Shown here piece by piece: positions 44,899 to 54,996 of a stretch of 64,000 bases of DNA. Below the pieces are notes generated by a model. It was given only the letters and a program-made list of their open reading frames with translations. It did not search any database and was not told the origin of the DNA. The stretch is from the NCBI GenBank assembly GCA_002723275.1, contig PBNZ01000030.1, forward strand, positions 184,425 through 248,424, in the 5' to 3' direction. The stretch's first letter is position 1. Every line of letters starts with the position of its first letter. The translations under genes were made by a program, and so were the position numbers. Source of the DNA: Planctomycetaceae bacterium. GTDB lineage: Bacteria; Planctomycetota; Planctomycetia; Pirellulales; Pirellulaceae.

Positions 44899-45848
44899 CT
44901 AGCTCGCAACTGCCAAGGGTGCCCGATCAAAGAGGTCGTCTAACGCGTCGCTCAATCGGGTGAAACAGAATTTGAACCCTTCTGCGACCAGGCGCGAGGG
45001 AACGCAGTACCGCCCGCACAATGCGAGTTCAGGATCGGTTCGCATCACCCAAGGTGCCGCCAAATTTACCATCCATGCCGCTGCAGGTAGCCCGATCGGC
45101 ATCCGCGAGGCCCGTCGTAATTCGCTCATGAATTCCATGTTGGAAACAGGGGTTTCGGCGGTGGCGAGGTAGACGCCATGCATGTCAGCTTCCGTCAAGG
45201 CGGTCGTAAAAATGCGATTCATGTCATGCTAAGAATCCAGCTTACGCCTTGCTTGCCGTGCCCAACCGTTCCACCAAGGCCAAGTCGTGCGAGGCGGCTC
45301 AGACGCGGCAGGGTACCTCCTGACCGGCCCAGAACGAAACTGGTCCGCAAGACGACCGTTCTCATCTCAGGCAACGCTGCTTCTGCGAAGGCGGCTTCCC
45401 AGGAGCGGCCGACGGTCGGAGCCAAGCCATAGCCAAACGCTGACGCTTCGTCGCAGATCCTCACTGGGGGGTCGCCATAAATATGAGCAGTCGACATTTG
45501 GACCCATCGAGATGGTGGCTCATTGAGGGATCGGCAAGCCTTACCAAACGCAGCGGTGGCTTCCACACGCGAGCGTAGGATTTCGTCACAATGCTCTGCA
45601 GTCTTGATACAGTCGACACTTCGACCCGCAAGATTAACGATCCCGTAAGCTCCCTCTAGAGCTTCCGCCCACGGTTCCAGGGTTTGACCATCCCATTCGA
45701 TATGTCGCTAGAAGCATGGCGTTGTCGGTGCGTGGCGGGAGAATAGTACAGGTTCGAAGCCGTTTTCTTACAAATGGCCTGCGAGATTGAGGCCGAGAAA
45801 GCCAGACCCGCCAGCGATGACAATTCGTCGATTGCCTGTATTCTCCAT
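44899..45848 (-). pseudogene. Decayed TIGR01777-family epimerase (SDR39U1-like)
   Basis: The minus strand from ATG 45848 encodes MENTGNRRIVIAGGSGFLGL, the nucleotide-binding start of TIGR01777 (YfcH/SDR39U1) NAD(P)-dependent epimerases. The frame then meets TAA at 45768-45770 and TAG at 45708-45710, but continues unmistakably with [29 protein letters not shown] and [11 protein letters not shown]. Near 45225 the frame changes, and similarity resumes as [38 protein letters not shown] and FTRLSDALDDL to 44899. Two stops and one frameshift make this a disabled gene unless the sequence has errors. Both stops can be explained by single transitions (for example CAA to TAA). Function of intact relatives is uncertain. 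Confidence 0.85.
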
Positions 45849-45996
45849 CAGGTTTTCTCCGGCAGAGGTTGTCTTTTGACTGGATGCCACCATCAGAGTG
45901 ATCGAGATAGGTGACATGGATTAACCGAAACAACTGCATGGAAATCAAGCTGCAGCTACAAGCTTGAATTCGCAAAGAAGAAAATCGGTCCGTCCG

Positions 45997-48087
45997 TTAC
46001 TCGACGGCGTCGCCCAGAATCGTTTGCACGATTTCATGATCGGGGGGCGAGAGAGAGACGATCAGACAACCGCTCGGATTGTCAAAAGTGATGATGCCCG
46101 TGCCCTGAGGCTGAAAACGATCGATTCCAACCTGTTCCATGATTTGTTGGCTCAGTTGGCGAAAGGTAGTGCGGTCGCGTAAACGATAGAACTCAATTTC
46201 ATGACTGTTCGCGCAGGCCATGGCAGACGTGATTTGAAGGGTCGAACTGTCAACGACTCGGTAGTCGAGTCCCATGGGAGCAAGCAGGCTTTGAAGTGCA
46301 GAATCTAAGGGCTCATCCTGGCAGATAAATCTCATGGTGTCGCGGGGCGACCAACCAGCATGGTGCAATGCCTGCCAGTCCACCAAAACATGGACTTCCG
46401 CAACCCGTTCGATTTCTGCGGCAAGCGCGTTCAGATTCGACTCACGCCAGATTCTGAGCGAGATGGGGCGCTGGCCCTCGCTCAGTTGTTCGCTCTTTCG
46501 AGTCAGGTCGATGAATTCGGGTTTAATACGACTTCGAATTGGAAGGCCTCGAGCGATGCGAAGTCTCTCGCAAAGCACCAGGATCTGGTAATGGACGAGA
46601 TCATCCTGGATGATCTTCAGCTTTGTGTCTTGAGCCTCTCCACTCCCCTGCCCCCCACGGGACTCCCAGGAGTCTGGAGCAACAAAGCCAGTCAGCCAAT
46701 CGAAGAAAAAGGCCGTCTTCCGCGCGTCGCCACTGCAAAGGTCACCTACCTCATGTTCCATCTCAACCAGCTTTTTCTTGCTCGTCGGGATGGTCGTGAC
46801 CCAAATCTGCCCGTCTTCTGTATGATAGGCGAGCCGCATGGGGGCCAACAGTTTATCGAGGACTTCCGCCACGGTGGTCGGTTCCACAACTCGCAGGCTC
46901 ACTAGCTTTCCGGCAGAAAGATTTCGACGGCCAAGTGCATCCGGTGTGATGGTGATCGGAATCGTACTGTAATCGCTGAGGGTTCGCAGGGCATTGGAAA
47001 GCGTCGTTTGTCGGAATTCCAAGGCGACGATTTCATCATTCAATCGTTGATCGATATCCACTGGGGTTGGCAGCGGTCGAGTTGGTTGAATGATCGGTTT
47101 CGCCGTCTGGCGACGCGGTGCAGCTGTCGTCGTCGTTGAAGACTCTGTTGTGTTCGTGTTCGGGCCGAATGACTCTGGGGATTGTAGCCAACGTGAAAAT
47201 CCAGCAAGGCCGTCGTCTGCGAGATCGATTTGGCTGTTGTTGGCCGCCTCTTCATCGCCCGAGCTAAATTCATCCGTCTTCGCAAGCTCGCCCTCATGTG
47301 GAATGGGCGTCGGAGTGGTGTCGAGTTCATGACTCTCGTTTGCGTCTGAAGATGGCTCTGTGATCAACTCTGGTGCAACATTCTGATCTACGTCAGGTTT
47401 TGAGTTTTCGGAAAACGACGATGATTTTTCGATTTCTGACGCTGCAGATTCGTCGATGTTTGAAATGCTTTCGTCCGTCGTTTCAGATCCTGTTGCACCT
47501 CCAGATTCGGCTTCCGTGACGACGGGAGGGGATGTCGTGGCAGGTGTCTCGATGGCAACTTCAGTCGGCCGATCGGCTGATCTCAGAATCAAGAAGCCGG
47601 CTACTCCCAAAGCCATGGCCAGCCCCAGCGCGCTGCCTCCCAGGACTAAACCATAATTGATCGCGGACGAGGATGTCGTCGCATCGATAGGGGATGGGTC
47701 CGGCTCATCAAGTGACGGCCCGCTGTCTAATGGCTCTTCTTGTGGAACGGCTGCCGCATTTTCGACCGGTTCAGAAGGCGGCCCTTCGGAACTCTCCGTT
47801 GCGGTTGTCGCCGGGCCTTCGGATTCCTTCCAGCGTTGTGTCGACGGATGAGATTGCGGAGTATCGTTCAGCAGGGATTCGATATTCTCGAAGGATGAAT
47901 TGATGACGGATGGATCTGGCTCCGTCGCCGCACCGGACGGCTCGGCCTGAGCGGTTCCGGCAGTCGGGGCTGTGATCAAAACCATACTGCCACATTTCGG
48001 GCATGGGAGGATTTGACCGACCAGGTTTGAATCGCGCACGTTCAAACGCACTTTACAGGTCGTGCACGAGATCCGAAATAATTCCAC
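45997..48087 (-). CDS. Large membrane protein: zinc ribbon, helix, secretin-N-like repeats
   Basis: A 696-residue protein. It starts with an MJ0042-type zinc ribbon (Cys8, Cys11, Cys29, Cys32), then a Ser/Pro/Glu-rich linker, a membrane helix at about 144-168, and a second acidic low-complexity linker to about residue 320. Two related C-terminal modules follow (about 335-415 and 560-640), each with the pattern of a short secretin/TonB N-terminal (STN) domain: LEFRQTTLSNALRTLSDYS with LDKLLAPMRLAYHTEDGQIW, and LAAEIERVAEVHVLVDWQAL with LQSLLAPMGLDYRVVDSSTL. The pseudokinase gene lies upstream with a similar C-terminus. It is probably a planctomycete-specific envelope protein; no enzymatic function is evident. 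Confidence 0.65.
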   Translation of the reverse strand: MELFRISCTTCKVRLNVRDSNLVGQILPCPKCGSMVLITAPTAGTAQAEPSGAATEPDPSVINSSFENIESLLNDTPQSHPSTQRWKESEGPATTATESSEGPPSEPVENAAAVPQEEPLDSGPSLDEPDPSPIDATTSSSAINYGLVLGGSALGLAMALGVAGFLILRSADRPTEVAIETPATTSPPVVTEAESGGATGSETTDESISNIDESAASEIEKSSSFSENSKPDVDQNVAPELITEPSSDANESHELDTTPTPIPHEGELAKTDEFSSGDEEAANNSQIDLADDGLAGFSRWLQSPESFGPNTNTTESSTTTTAAPRRQTAKPIIQPTRPLPTPVDIDQRLNDEIVALEFRQTTLSNALRTLSDYSTIPITITPDALGRRNLSAGKLVSLRVVEPTTVAEVLDKLLAPMRLAYHTEDGQIWVTTIPTSKKKLVEMEHEVGDLCSGDARKTAFFFDWLTGFVAPDSWESRGGQGSGEAQDTKLKIIQDDLVHYQILVLCERLRIARGLPIRSRIKPEFIDLTRKSEQLSEGQRPISLRIWRESNLNALAAEIERVAEVHVLVDWQALHHAGWSPRDTMRFICQDEPLDSALQSLLAPMGLDYRVVDSSTLQITSAMACANSHEIEFYRLRDRTTFRQLSQQIMEQVGIDRFQPQGTGIITFDNPSGCLIVSLSPPDHEIVQTILGDAVE

Positions 48088-48211
48088 GCTACTGGTCCAA
48101 TCGCTAACTCTGTTCCATTCCGACTCAGAGTCGCCGGCTGATTGGCGGCGTCCATGAGAAAGAGGTCACGAAACCGTTTCTGGCGTTAATTCGCAACCTT
48201 CTCTATTTTAG

Positions 48212-51061
48212 TCATTTTTTAGCGGGATTTGCTAGGAATTGTTGCGGTAACTCGTACCCATTTTCCTGGGTAGCCGTTCGGGTGGTGATCAGGAGAGTTG
48301 CGCCGGTTGGTACGCTCGTTGGGGAGACCACCCACACTAGTTTTTGCTCGGGATCTGAGACGGATTCCGTTCTCACTGGATTCGCACGATGGACTAATTC
48401 CGTCAGGATCTCGTCCACCGTTTTTTGCGTCAGGCTTACGTCGCGGATTTGTTGATTGCGGGTGATTCCTGCCAGCTGTAGATCCCTCCCCACGATCTCG
48501 ACCTTGAAATCGGCTCCGGGAAGCGCTTCATTGACAGCCTGACCAAAGTCGCGGATTGCAAATTCGAGTGATTGTTGAGGAAACGCGAAGTTCATGGTGT
48601 GTCCCAGAATCTGCGGTAATCCGGGCTTTCCGCCGCCGTTTGTCGTGCCGGTCGCCGGAGCTGAGGCTCCACCGGCTGGCACCTCGATTGCCAACTGGGT
48701 CGCGAGAAACAGATTGTGAGCCGCCTGAGGTGGCATGACAAAGTTGATCAGAGCGGTGTCACCAACGTTTCCAACACGCGACTGGTCGTAAAGAAAACTG
48801 ATCATCAGTGGGAAACGCAAGGCCACAGGCTGCCAGAATTTATCGATGGTAATCTGGCCCAGATAGTTGTTGACCTGCTCTGGAAGTTCGCCTAGACGAG
48901 ATCGACAGTCTTCAGCAAGCTGCTTCGGAGCGCGATCGAGTGTTGAAGCGAGGAAGAGTTCTCCGTAGAAGGATTCTCCTATATTCAGGCTGAGGCTTGC
49001 AGCCTGGATTCCTTCGCCCAGAAAATCTTGAATCGGTAATCGAATCTTCTCGTAGGGGCCGGTCAGCGCTTCGCGGCCATCTGCATTCAGAAAATGTGGG
49101 TCGAGAAGAAGAGTCACGTGACGATCTTGATCGCTGAGTTGACGCAGCTTCTCGACTTGCCGCTTCAGGAGCGGTGGAGCTCCTCTAATCTCCAGAATTT
49201 GTTGAAGATCGTCGGGGGGGCTAATGCAAATTCTTTTGGGCTCTGCGTCCGGAGCGAATCCAACATGGGATGAGCCGGCTTGCCAACGCTGGCCTCCTTC
49301 ACTTGCTGAAGTTGTGACAGAGCTCAAAAATTCATTTCGGCCTGCTTCGGAATCGAAGATACCCGATATCGTCACGCGCGGCGGTCCGATGTCTTGCGGA
49401 GAAAATGCAACGAGCATCGAATCCAATTGATCCCAGGGTAATTTGAGTTGCTGGAATCCATGCTGGAGTGAGTCGTAGAGCGGTCCCAAAGCTCGCAGAA
49501 CCTTGGCTCCCTCAGGATCTTGTGAGATCGACTTTGGCCGTAGGAAAAGGAACATCTGTGCATCAGGAGGCGTGAATTCGAGCGTAATATTTTCGCCCTT
49601 CGTCGGTGACTTCCAAAGTGTCTGACCGTCATCGTCTACAAGATTGAGTGACTCCTCATCGACGGCGGGGGATGGTGAAGTTTCTGGCGCCGAATCCGAT
49701 CTTGAAGGATTGGGTGTTCCAACACTTGAATCGGAAGAAGCCGTGGGAGTCGCTGTTGGGATCGCTAGTTGGATGCCAATGATCGTTCCTGTCACCGCGA
49801 CGGCGATCAATGCGATGCCCAGAATCAACCAGTTGGGAGCCGTTTTCTTCCGCGGACGATTGGAGATCACTGACCGTGACGCGCTGACCAATTGGGGAAC
49901 GTCCACCGGCTTGCTACCGTCCGCAATCGAGGGAGTTGGGCTAATGATTTCGGGCCGATCGTTTGTCGATGGCTTTCCATCGTCAATCAGGTGCGCGGGG
50001 ATTCGCTCTCGCTGTCCCCGTAGCCAGGAAAGGTAGCTGGTTTCAGAGGGTTTGGGCGTCGGCGCCGCAGATTGTGATGACTGTTTTAGATAACCTTCCA
50101 GCTTGTCGGCGATTTCCGCCGCGCCTTGATATCGCAAAGGGCGTTGTTTGGCCATCATAAAGGCGACGACTTCGCTTAAACCATCTGGCATGTCCCGATG
50201 GTTCTCGAGCGGCTGGATTGGCTCAGATGCGTGCAGTTCCATTTTTTCCGCGATCGTGTCGCCGCCGAATGGTGGCTGACCGGCGAGGAGTTCATAGAAA
50301 ACGCAACCGAGCGCATAGATATCGGTCAATGGATCGGGAGTTTGACGATGTGCGTAAAGCTCAGGGGCCCAATAGTCGGCTTCTGCCAGGCGGTCCGGGG
50401 GAAGTTTCAAGCCTGGTTGTAAAAAGCGGAGTGGAAACCGACTTAGCCGGCTTACATTGCCGGGCTGAATGATGATGTCAGCCGGTGAGATGCAGCCGTG
50501 AGTTAACTGAGCGTTGTGGAGTTGCGCTAATCCCATCGCAATCTGATGGGCGATACGAACGGCAATTCCCGTGGGAATCCTCTTGTTCGATTTGAGAACC
50601 GTTCTTAATGAACTTCCGTCAATCTCCTCGGTGATTGCGATTTCGAATGATCCAGCCGTGATCATCTCGTAGCAGCGATCCAATTGAGGATGCTGAATAC
50701 TGAGATGTTTTTTGGCAAGGCCCATCCCCTCCTGAGAATTATCGGACCGGCGAAAGTGAAGCAAGACGTCGTGATTAGTCGGGAGATGGATGCCTGTGAA
50801 ACGTCGTACTTTGTACGGATTGGCAAGACGTTCGTTGACGCGGTAGTCGCCGAAGATAAACGGGCCCGATTTTCCAGAAAGCAAAACCTTGGACTGGTAT
50901 TTTGTGATGGCTTTCTGCTGGATTAGCCAATTCGCCAACGTTTGGACATCGTCAGTAACTTTGGCAGACACAGCGCGTTCTTTTATGTCCTGGTACTCGC
51001 CAGAAGCCCATAGACGACTTTGTTGAGTGAGGGACCAAAACTCTTCGATCGAGACGGGCAT
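48212..51061 (-). CDS. Receptor-like pseudokinase, membrane anchored
   Basis: A 949-residue protein: cytoplasmic kinase-like domain (about 75-325), Ser/Pro linker, membrane helix at about 410-434, and a 500-residue extracytoplasmic region. Planctomycete kinase leader elements (ALANWLIQQKAITKYQSKVL-type) precede the domain. The fold elements WAPELY (231-236) and TDIYALGCVFYELLAG are kept, but the catalytic residues are missing: the catalytic loop is HGCISPADI (no HRD aspartate), the DFG region reads SRLSRFPLRF, and the VAIK lysine is absent (DVLLHFRRS). It therefore should not phosphorylate. The extreme C-terminus has the secretin-N-like pattern also seen in the next gene, 124 bases downstream. 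Confidence 0.8.
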   Translation of the reverse strand: MPVSIEEFWSLTQQSRLWASGEYQDIKERAVSAKVTDDVQTLANWLIQQKAITKYQSKVLLSGKSGPFIFGDYRVNERLANPYKVRRFTGIHLPTNHDVLLHFRRSDNSQEGMGLAKKHLSIQHPQLDRCYEMITAGSFEIAITEEIDGSSLRTVLKSNKRIPTGIAVRIAHQIAMGLAQLHNAQLTHGCISPADIIIQPGNVSRLSRFPLRFLQPGLKLPPDRLAEADYWAPELYAHRQTPDPLTDIYALGCVFYELLAGQPPFGGDTIAEKMELHASEPIQPLENHRDMPDGLSEVVAFMMAKQRPLRYQGAAEIADKLEGYLKQSSQSAAPTPKPSETSYLSWLRGQRERIPAHLIDDGKPSTNDRPEIISPTPSIADGSKPVDVPQLVSASRSVISNRPRKKTAPNWLILGIALIAVAVTGTIIGIQLAIPTATPTASSDSSVGTPNPSRSDSAPETSPSPAVDEESLNLVDDDGQTLWKSPTKGENITLEFTPPDAQMFLFLRPKSISQDPEGAKVLRALGPLYDSLQHGFQQLKLPWDQLDSMLVAFSPQDIGPPRVTISGIFDSEAGRNEFLSSVTTSASEGGQRWQAGSSHVGFAPDAEPKRICISPPDDLQQILEIRGAPPLLKRQVEKLRQLSDQDRHVTLLLDPHFLNADGREALTGPYEKIRLPIQDFLGEGIQAASLSLNIGESFYGELFLASTLDRAPKQLAEDCRSRLGELPEQVNNYLGQITIDKFWQPVALRFPLMISFLYDQSRVGNVGDTALINFVMPPQAAHNLFLATQLAIEVPAGGASAPATGTTNGGGKPGLPQILGHTMNFAFPQQSLEFAIRDFGQAVNEALPGADFKVEIVGRDLQLAGITRNQQIRDVSLTQKTVDEILTELVHRANPVRTESVSDPEQKLVWVVSPTSVPTGATLLITTRTATQENGYELPQQFLANPAKK

Positions 51062-51200
51062 AGTGGCAAGCGGCGTTCGAACAACTTAGGAAAGGGATCG
51101 TTCCGGCTGTTAAGTCGGCTAAACCCAGTCTACCATCGAGTTGCAAATCCAGCTTTTAAATGTCGAAATCGGTTTGTCAATTCACTGAAACGCTTCCGAA

Positions 51201-52256
51201 TCAGCTTTGCGATTGCAGGCGGGCTGCAACCGTCGCAACAATTTCAGCGGCTTGGTCAATCGCCGAGGCGTTCACGTTGAGGTGGGTCAAGGCGCGGACT
51301 CGTTCGTGGGATTCGCAAAGCATTAAAACTCCATCTTTTTCCAATTCCGCGGCGAAGTCAGGTGCGCTGCCGAGCTCCGGGGCAACGTCGAAAAATACAA
51401 TGTTGGTTTCAATGCGGTTGTCGATGAGCTGAATTCCTGCCACGTTTTCAATGCCGTGCGCGAACCTTTGGGCATTCTCGTGGTCTTCCGAAAGACGGTG
51501 GATATGATGTCTCAGGGCGAATAAAGCTCCAGCTGCAATGATTCCTGATTGCCGCATGCCGCCGCCGAATAGTTTACGATGGCGTCGAGCAGCCTTCGTA
51601 TCCGTTTTGCTGCCGGCCAGAGCAGAGCCGACCGGGGCCCCGAGTCCCTTGCTGAAACAGACGCTGACCGTGTCAAACCCTGCACACCAGTCGGCGGCCG
51701 AAATACCACTCGCGACCACGGCATTGAACAGCCTGGCACCATCCAGATGAGTTGCGAGGCTGTTGGTTCGAGCCCATTCGCAGATGCGTTCGAGCTCGTC
51801 TCGTGGATAAACCTTACCACCACCACGATTGTGTGTGTTTTCCAGACAAATCAAGCGTGTACGAGTTAAGTGTTCATTGTCAGGCCGGATCATATGCTGT
51901 AGCTGAGACTGAAGTAGAATCCCACCCTCACCCTCAATTGGGCGGGCCACGACTCCACTCAGTTGAGCGAAGGCACCTTGCTCGTAATTGAAAATATGGC
52001 AATTCGTATCGCAGATAAACTCGTCGCCAGGACTGCAATGAACTCGGATTCCGACCTGATTTGTCATCGAACCGGACGGCATGAATACGGCCGCTTCTTT
52101 TCCGAGCAGAGCCGCAACTTCGGTCTCCAGTTCCGCGACGGTCGGGTCAACATCGATAACGTCGTCACCCACCTCCGCCTGTGCCATAATTTCTCGCATT
52201 TCAGCGGTGGGACGGGTAACAGTGTCGCTTCTCAAGTCGATCACGTTGTCAGGCAC
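51201..52256 (-). CDS. ltaE: Low-specificity L-threonine aldolase
   Basis: This PLP enzyme cleaves L-threonine and L-allo-threonine to glycine and acetaldehyde. The protein opens with VIDLRSDTVTRPT, the hallmark of the family, and contains MPSGSMTNQVGI, EDNTHN-like CLENTHNRGGG, HLDGARLFNA and the PLP-lysine motif VCFSKGLGAPVGS. From GTG 52256 the length is 351 residues. The frame is open to 52307 but the earlier residues are not conserved in my judgement. The gene is divergent from hisD with 187 bases between. No glycine cleavage gene is nearby. Confidence 0.93.
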   Translation of the reverse strand: MPDNVIDLRSDTVTRPTAEMREIMAQAEVGDDVIDVDPTVAELETEVAALLGKEAAVFMPSGSMTNQVGIRVHCSPGDEFICDTNCHIFNYEQGAFAQLSGVVARPIEGEGGILLQSQLQHMIRPDNEHLTRTRLICLENTHNRGGGKVYPRDELERICEWARTNSLATHLDGARLFNAVVASGISAADWCAGFDTVSVCFSKGLGAPVGSALAGSKTDTKAARRHRKLFGGGMRQSGIIAAGALFALRHHIHRLSEDHENAQRFAHGIENVAGIQLIDNRIETNIVFFDVAPELGSAPDFAAELEKDGVLMLCESHERVRALTHLNVNASAIDQAAEIVATVAARLQSQS

Positions 52257-52443
52257 TTTTTTCACTCTCAGGTTCCAAGGATTTTGACCGAATGGGGAGC
52301 CTACCACTCCGCTGATCGACCAGCCAGGGGGCAGCTACTGCCCTTGGCCCCGGTATCGCATGGGCTATACGACGACCAAAATTCCAGTCAGAATACGGGA
52401 TTGTTAGGCGAATCTTTTTCCGATTTGAACAGTATATAGAGCT

Positions 52444-53817
52444 ATGAGCAACCGTTTCCTGAAGTTGCAAGTGATTGATACGCGAGAGGGTGATGTTCAA
52501 CCGGTGTTGGACGCTCTTCGTGAAAAGCTAAGTCCACGCGGTGATGTGACGAGTGAGGCCAGCCGCCAACGAACCATCGATGTTTTTGGAAAACCGCTGA
52601 CGCCCATTCAGGTGGTCGAGCAGATTTGCCGGGAGGTGCAGCAGGAAGGGATAGATGCCGTTCTTCGCTACACGTCCAAGTTGGATCACGCTGAGCTCGA
52701 TGCCGATTCTCTGCGTGTGCCACCGGAAGAGTTGGCTGCAGCTCACAGTCAGGCAGATTCTGAGTTCTTGAATACCGTTCGGCGGATCCGTGAAAATATT
52801 TTTGAGTTTCAATCTGCGATTCTTCATCGTGACGTCACAGTTACCCGAGAGATCGGCGTCGCGTTGACACAACGGTACGTGTCATTGCGTCGGATTGGAA
52901 TCTGCGTGCCCGGGGGAGCCGCCGCTTACCCGTCGACCGTCTTGATGACCGCTGTCCCGGCTCAGGCTGCTCAGGTGGAGCAGATTGCTGTGGTGGCTCC
53001 ACCAACTCGATTTGGCGCTTACAATCCCGATCTGTTGGCGACCTGTCACGAATTAGGTATTACCGAGGTTTATCGCATGGGGGGAGCTCAAGCGGTTGCT
53101 GCGCTCGCCTTCGGAGTCACCGGTGTCGAACCGGTGGACAAGATTGTCGGCCCAGGGAATCTGTTTGTCGCTCTCGCCAAGAAAACGGTCTACGGAGAGG
53201 TCGATATCGATTCGATTGCCGGTCCTAGCGAAGTGGTCGTTTTGGCGGATGAAGGTGCCCATCCCAAACACGTCGCCGCCGATCTGCTTGCTCAAGCTGA
53301 ACACGCACCCGGTGCGAGTATTTTGATCGCCTGGCAGGATGGTGTTTTGGAACGAGCCCTCGACGATCTGGAACGTCAGGTAGCTGAGCTTTCACGCAGC
53401 GAATTAACGGTGCAGAGCTTGGAAAATTTTGGCACATTGATTCGTGTTCAAGATGAAGCAGAGGCTTGTCGCCTCACTGATTTTATTGCGCCAGAGCATC
53501 TTCACATTGCGACCACGAATGCCGCCGAGTTGGGTGAGCAGATTCGAAATGCCGGAGCAACGTTCCTCGGTTATCACACTCCCGTCTCATTAGGAGACTA
53601 TGCCGCCGGGCCTTCGCACGTGCTTCCGACTGGAGGGACCGCGCGCTGGGCAAGCGGGTTGTCGGCCAATGATTTTCTGCGAGCTGGAAGTGTCATCGAA
53701 TACTCTGCCGCTGCGCTCAAACAGATCGCACCCGATGTGCAACTTATGGCCGAAAAAGAAGAATTGACAGCTCACCGAGCCAGCGTTGATGTTCGTTTGG
53801 ACTCACCCGAGGATTGA
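52444..53817 (+). CDS. hisD: Histidinol dehydrogenase
   Basis: HisD oxidises histidinol to histidine in two NAD-dependent steps. The 457-residue protein is slightly longer than usual. It contains RYVSLRRIGICVPGGAAAYP, the signature KIVGPGNLFVALAKK with IAGPSEVVVLAD, DLLAQAEHAPGA and the zinc-ligand regions, ending in PEHLHI and GDYAAGPSHVLPTGGTAR. It leads the hisD-hisC-hisB group. The ATG follows a TATATAGAGCT stretch without a strong ribosome-binding site. hisC starts 17 bases after its stop. Confidence 0.98.
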   Translation: MSNRFLKLQVIDTREGDVQPVLDALREKLSPRGDVTSEASRQRTIDVFGKPLTPIQVVEQICREVQQEGIDAVLRYTSKLDHAELDADSLRVPPEELAAAHSQADSEFLNTVRRIRENIFEFQSAILHRDVTVTREIGVALTQRYVSLRRIGICVPGGAAAYPSTVLMTAVPAQAAQVEQIAVVAPPTRFGAYNPDLLATCHELGITEVYRMGGAQAVAALAFGVTGVEPVDKIVGPGNLFVALAKKTVYGEVDIDSIAGPSEVVVLADEGAHPKHVAADLLAQAEHAPGASILIAWQDGVLERALDDLERQVAELSRSELTVQSLENFGTLIRVQDEAEACRLTDFIAPEHLHIATTNAAELGEQIRNAGATFLGYHTPVSLGDYAAGPSHVLPTGGTARWASGLSANDFLRAGSVIEYSAAALKQIAPDVQLMAEKEELTAHRASVDVRLDSPED

Positions 53818-53834
53818 GGCATAGGAAAGAACCG

Positions 53835-54881
53835 ATGAGCTACGTACGTCCGGAAATTGCAGCAATGGCGGGGTATGTTCCGGGAGAACAGCCGCAGGCT
53901 GGAAAATTCATCAAGCTCAATACGAACGAGAACCCCTACCCTCCCTCCTCGAAGGTCGTACGAGCGATTCAGGAGGCCGCAGAGACCAGCCTGATTCGTT
54001 ATCCAGATCCACTCGGCACGCCCTTTCGGATACGAGCAGCCGAGTTGTGGGGGGTGGAGCCCGATTGGATCCTGTGTGGCAACGGTAGCGATGATATTCT
54101 CACCATTCTGACACGAGCCATGGTCGCCGAGCGCAAACTGTTGCGTCTGCCCTACCCGAGCTATGTCCTCTACAAAACCCTGGCCGAGATCCAAGGGGCC
54201 CGGAGTCAGGAGGTGAAGTTCCAAGCTGATTGGACTTTGGCTGATGATTTCGTGGCACCCGATCCTGATTTGGGAATCACTTATTTGCCCAATCCGAATA
54301 GTCCGTCGGGCACGATTCTTTCTCCTGATCAAGTACTTGAACTGGCATCGAAGCTCGAAGGGCCGTTGTTGGTTGATGAGGCTTACGCTGACTTCGCGGA
54401 TGAGCACTGTGTCTCGCTCGTGAAGCAAAATGAGCGAATTATGGTGTCGCGCACTCTGAGTAAGGGATATGGCTTGGCCGGTTTACGGTTTGGTTATCTG
54501 ATCGCTCAGCCTCATCTGATCGCCGAATTACAAAAGGTCAAGGATTCCTACAATTGCGACGCCTTGTCGATTGCTGCAGCCACGGCGGCTATTGATGATC
54601 AGATCTGGCTGCAGGACAACGTCGATCGCGTGCGCCAAACTCGCGAACGAATGTTCGAAGAGCTCATGCAGATGGGATTTTCCGTCCAACCGTCGCAAGC
54701 GAACTTTCTCTGGTGTACTCACCCTGATTGGTCCTTGAAGACACTTTTCGAAGAAATGAAAGCGAAACGCATTCTGATCCGATACATGCTTTATCCTGAG
54801 TGGGGCGAGGGACTTCGGATAACGGTAGGAACGGACGAGCAGGTTGATGCATGTTTGGCGGTCATGCGATCACTGCTCTAA
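53835..54881 (+). CDS. hisC: Histidinol-phosphate aminotransferase
   Basis: HisC transfers the amino group from glutamate to imidazole-acetol phosphate. The 348-residue protein contains KLNTNENPYPPSS, the PLP lysine motif SRTLSKGYGLAGLRFGY, NPNSPSGT and VDEAYADF. It starts at ATG 53835, with AGGAAAG seven bases upstream; the frame opens at 53814 but that would overlap hisD's stop. hisB follows 115 bases later. The call is secure. Confidence 0.97.
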   Translation: MSYVRPEIAAMAGYVPGEQPQAGKFIKLNTNENPYPPSSKVVRAIQEAAETSLIRYPDPLGTPFRIRAAELWGVEPDWILCGNGSDDILTILTRAMVAERKLLRLPYPSYVLYKTLAEIQGARSQEVKFQADWTLADDFVAPDPDLGITYLPNPNSPSGTILSPDQVLELASKLEGPLLVDEAYADFADEHCVSLVKQNERIMVSRTLSKGYGLAGLRFGYLIAQPHLIAELQKVKDSYNCDALSIAAATAAIDDQIWLQDNVDRVRQTRERMFEELMQMGFSVQPSQANFLWCTHPDWSLKTLFEEMKAKRILIRYMLYPEWGEGLRITVGTDEQVDACLAVMRSLL

Positions 54882-54996
54882 TGTCGGTTTGGCCAGACGG
54901 CGGTTTTGGCTTACCTTGTGGATTGCGGGAAGTATTCTTTGAATAGTGTTTTGTACCTGGGGTCTTTGTTCTCCCCTTCAAGCCCGAGTGAAAACT

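Noticed and set aside
44828..44902. 24-codon open frame starting MKITKDIREI with AGGA nine bases upstream
   Set aside because: The start context is plausible, but the peptide is unrecognised and overlaps the end of the opposing pseudogene; no independent support.
45178..45566. Short plus-strand frames opposite the epimerase pseudogene
   Set aside because: They are antisense shadows of the pseudogene and show no protein signal.
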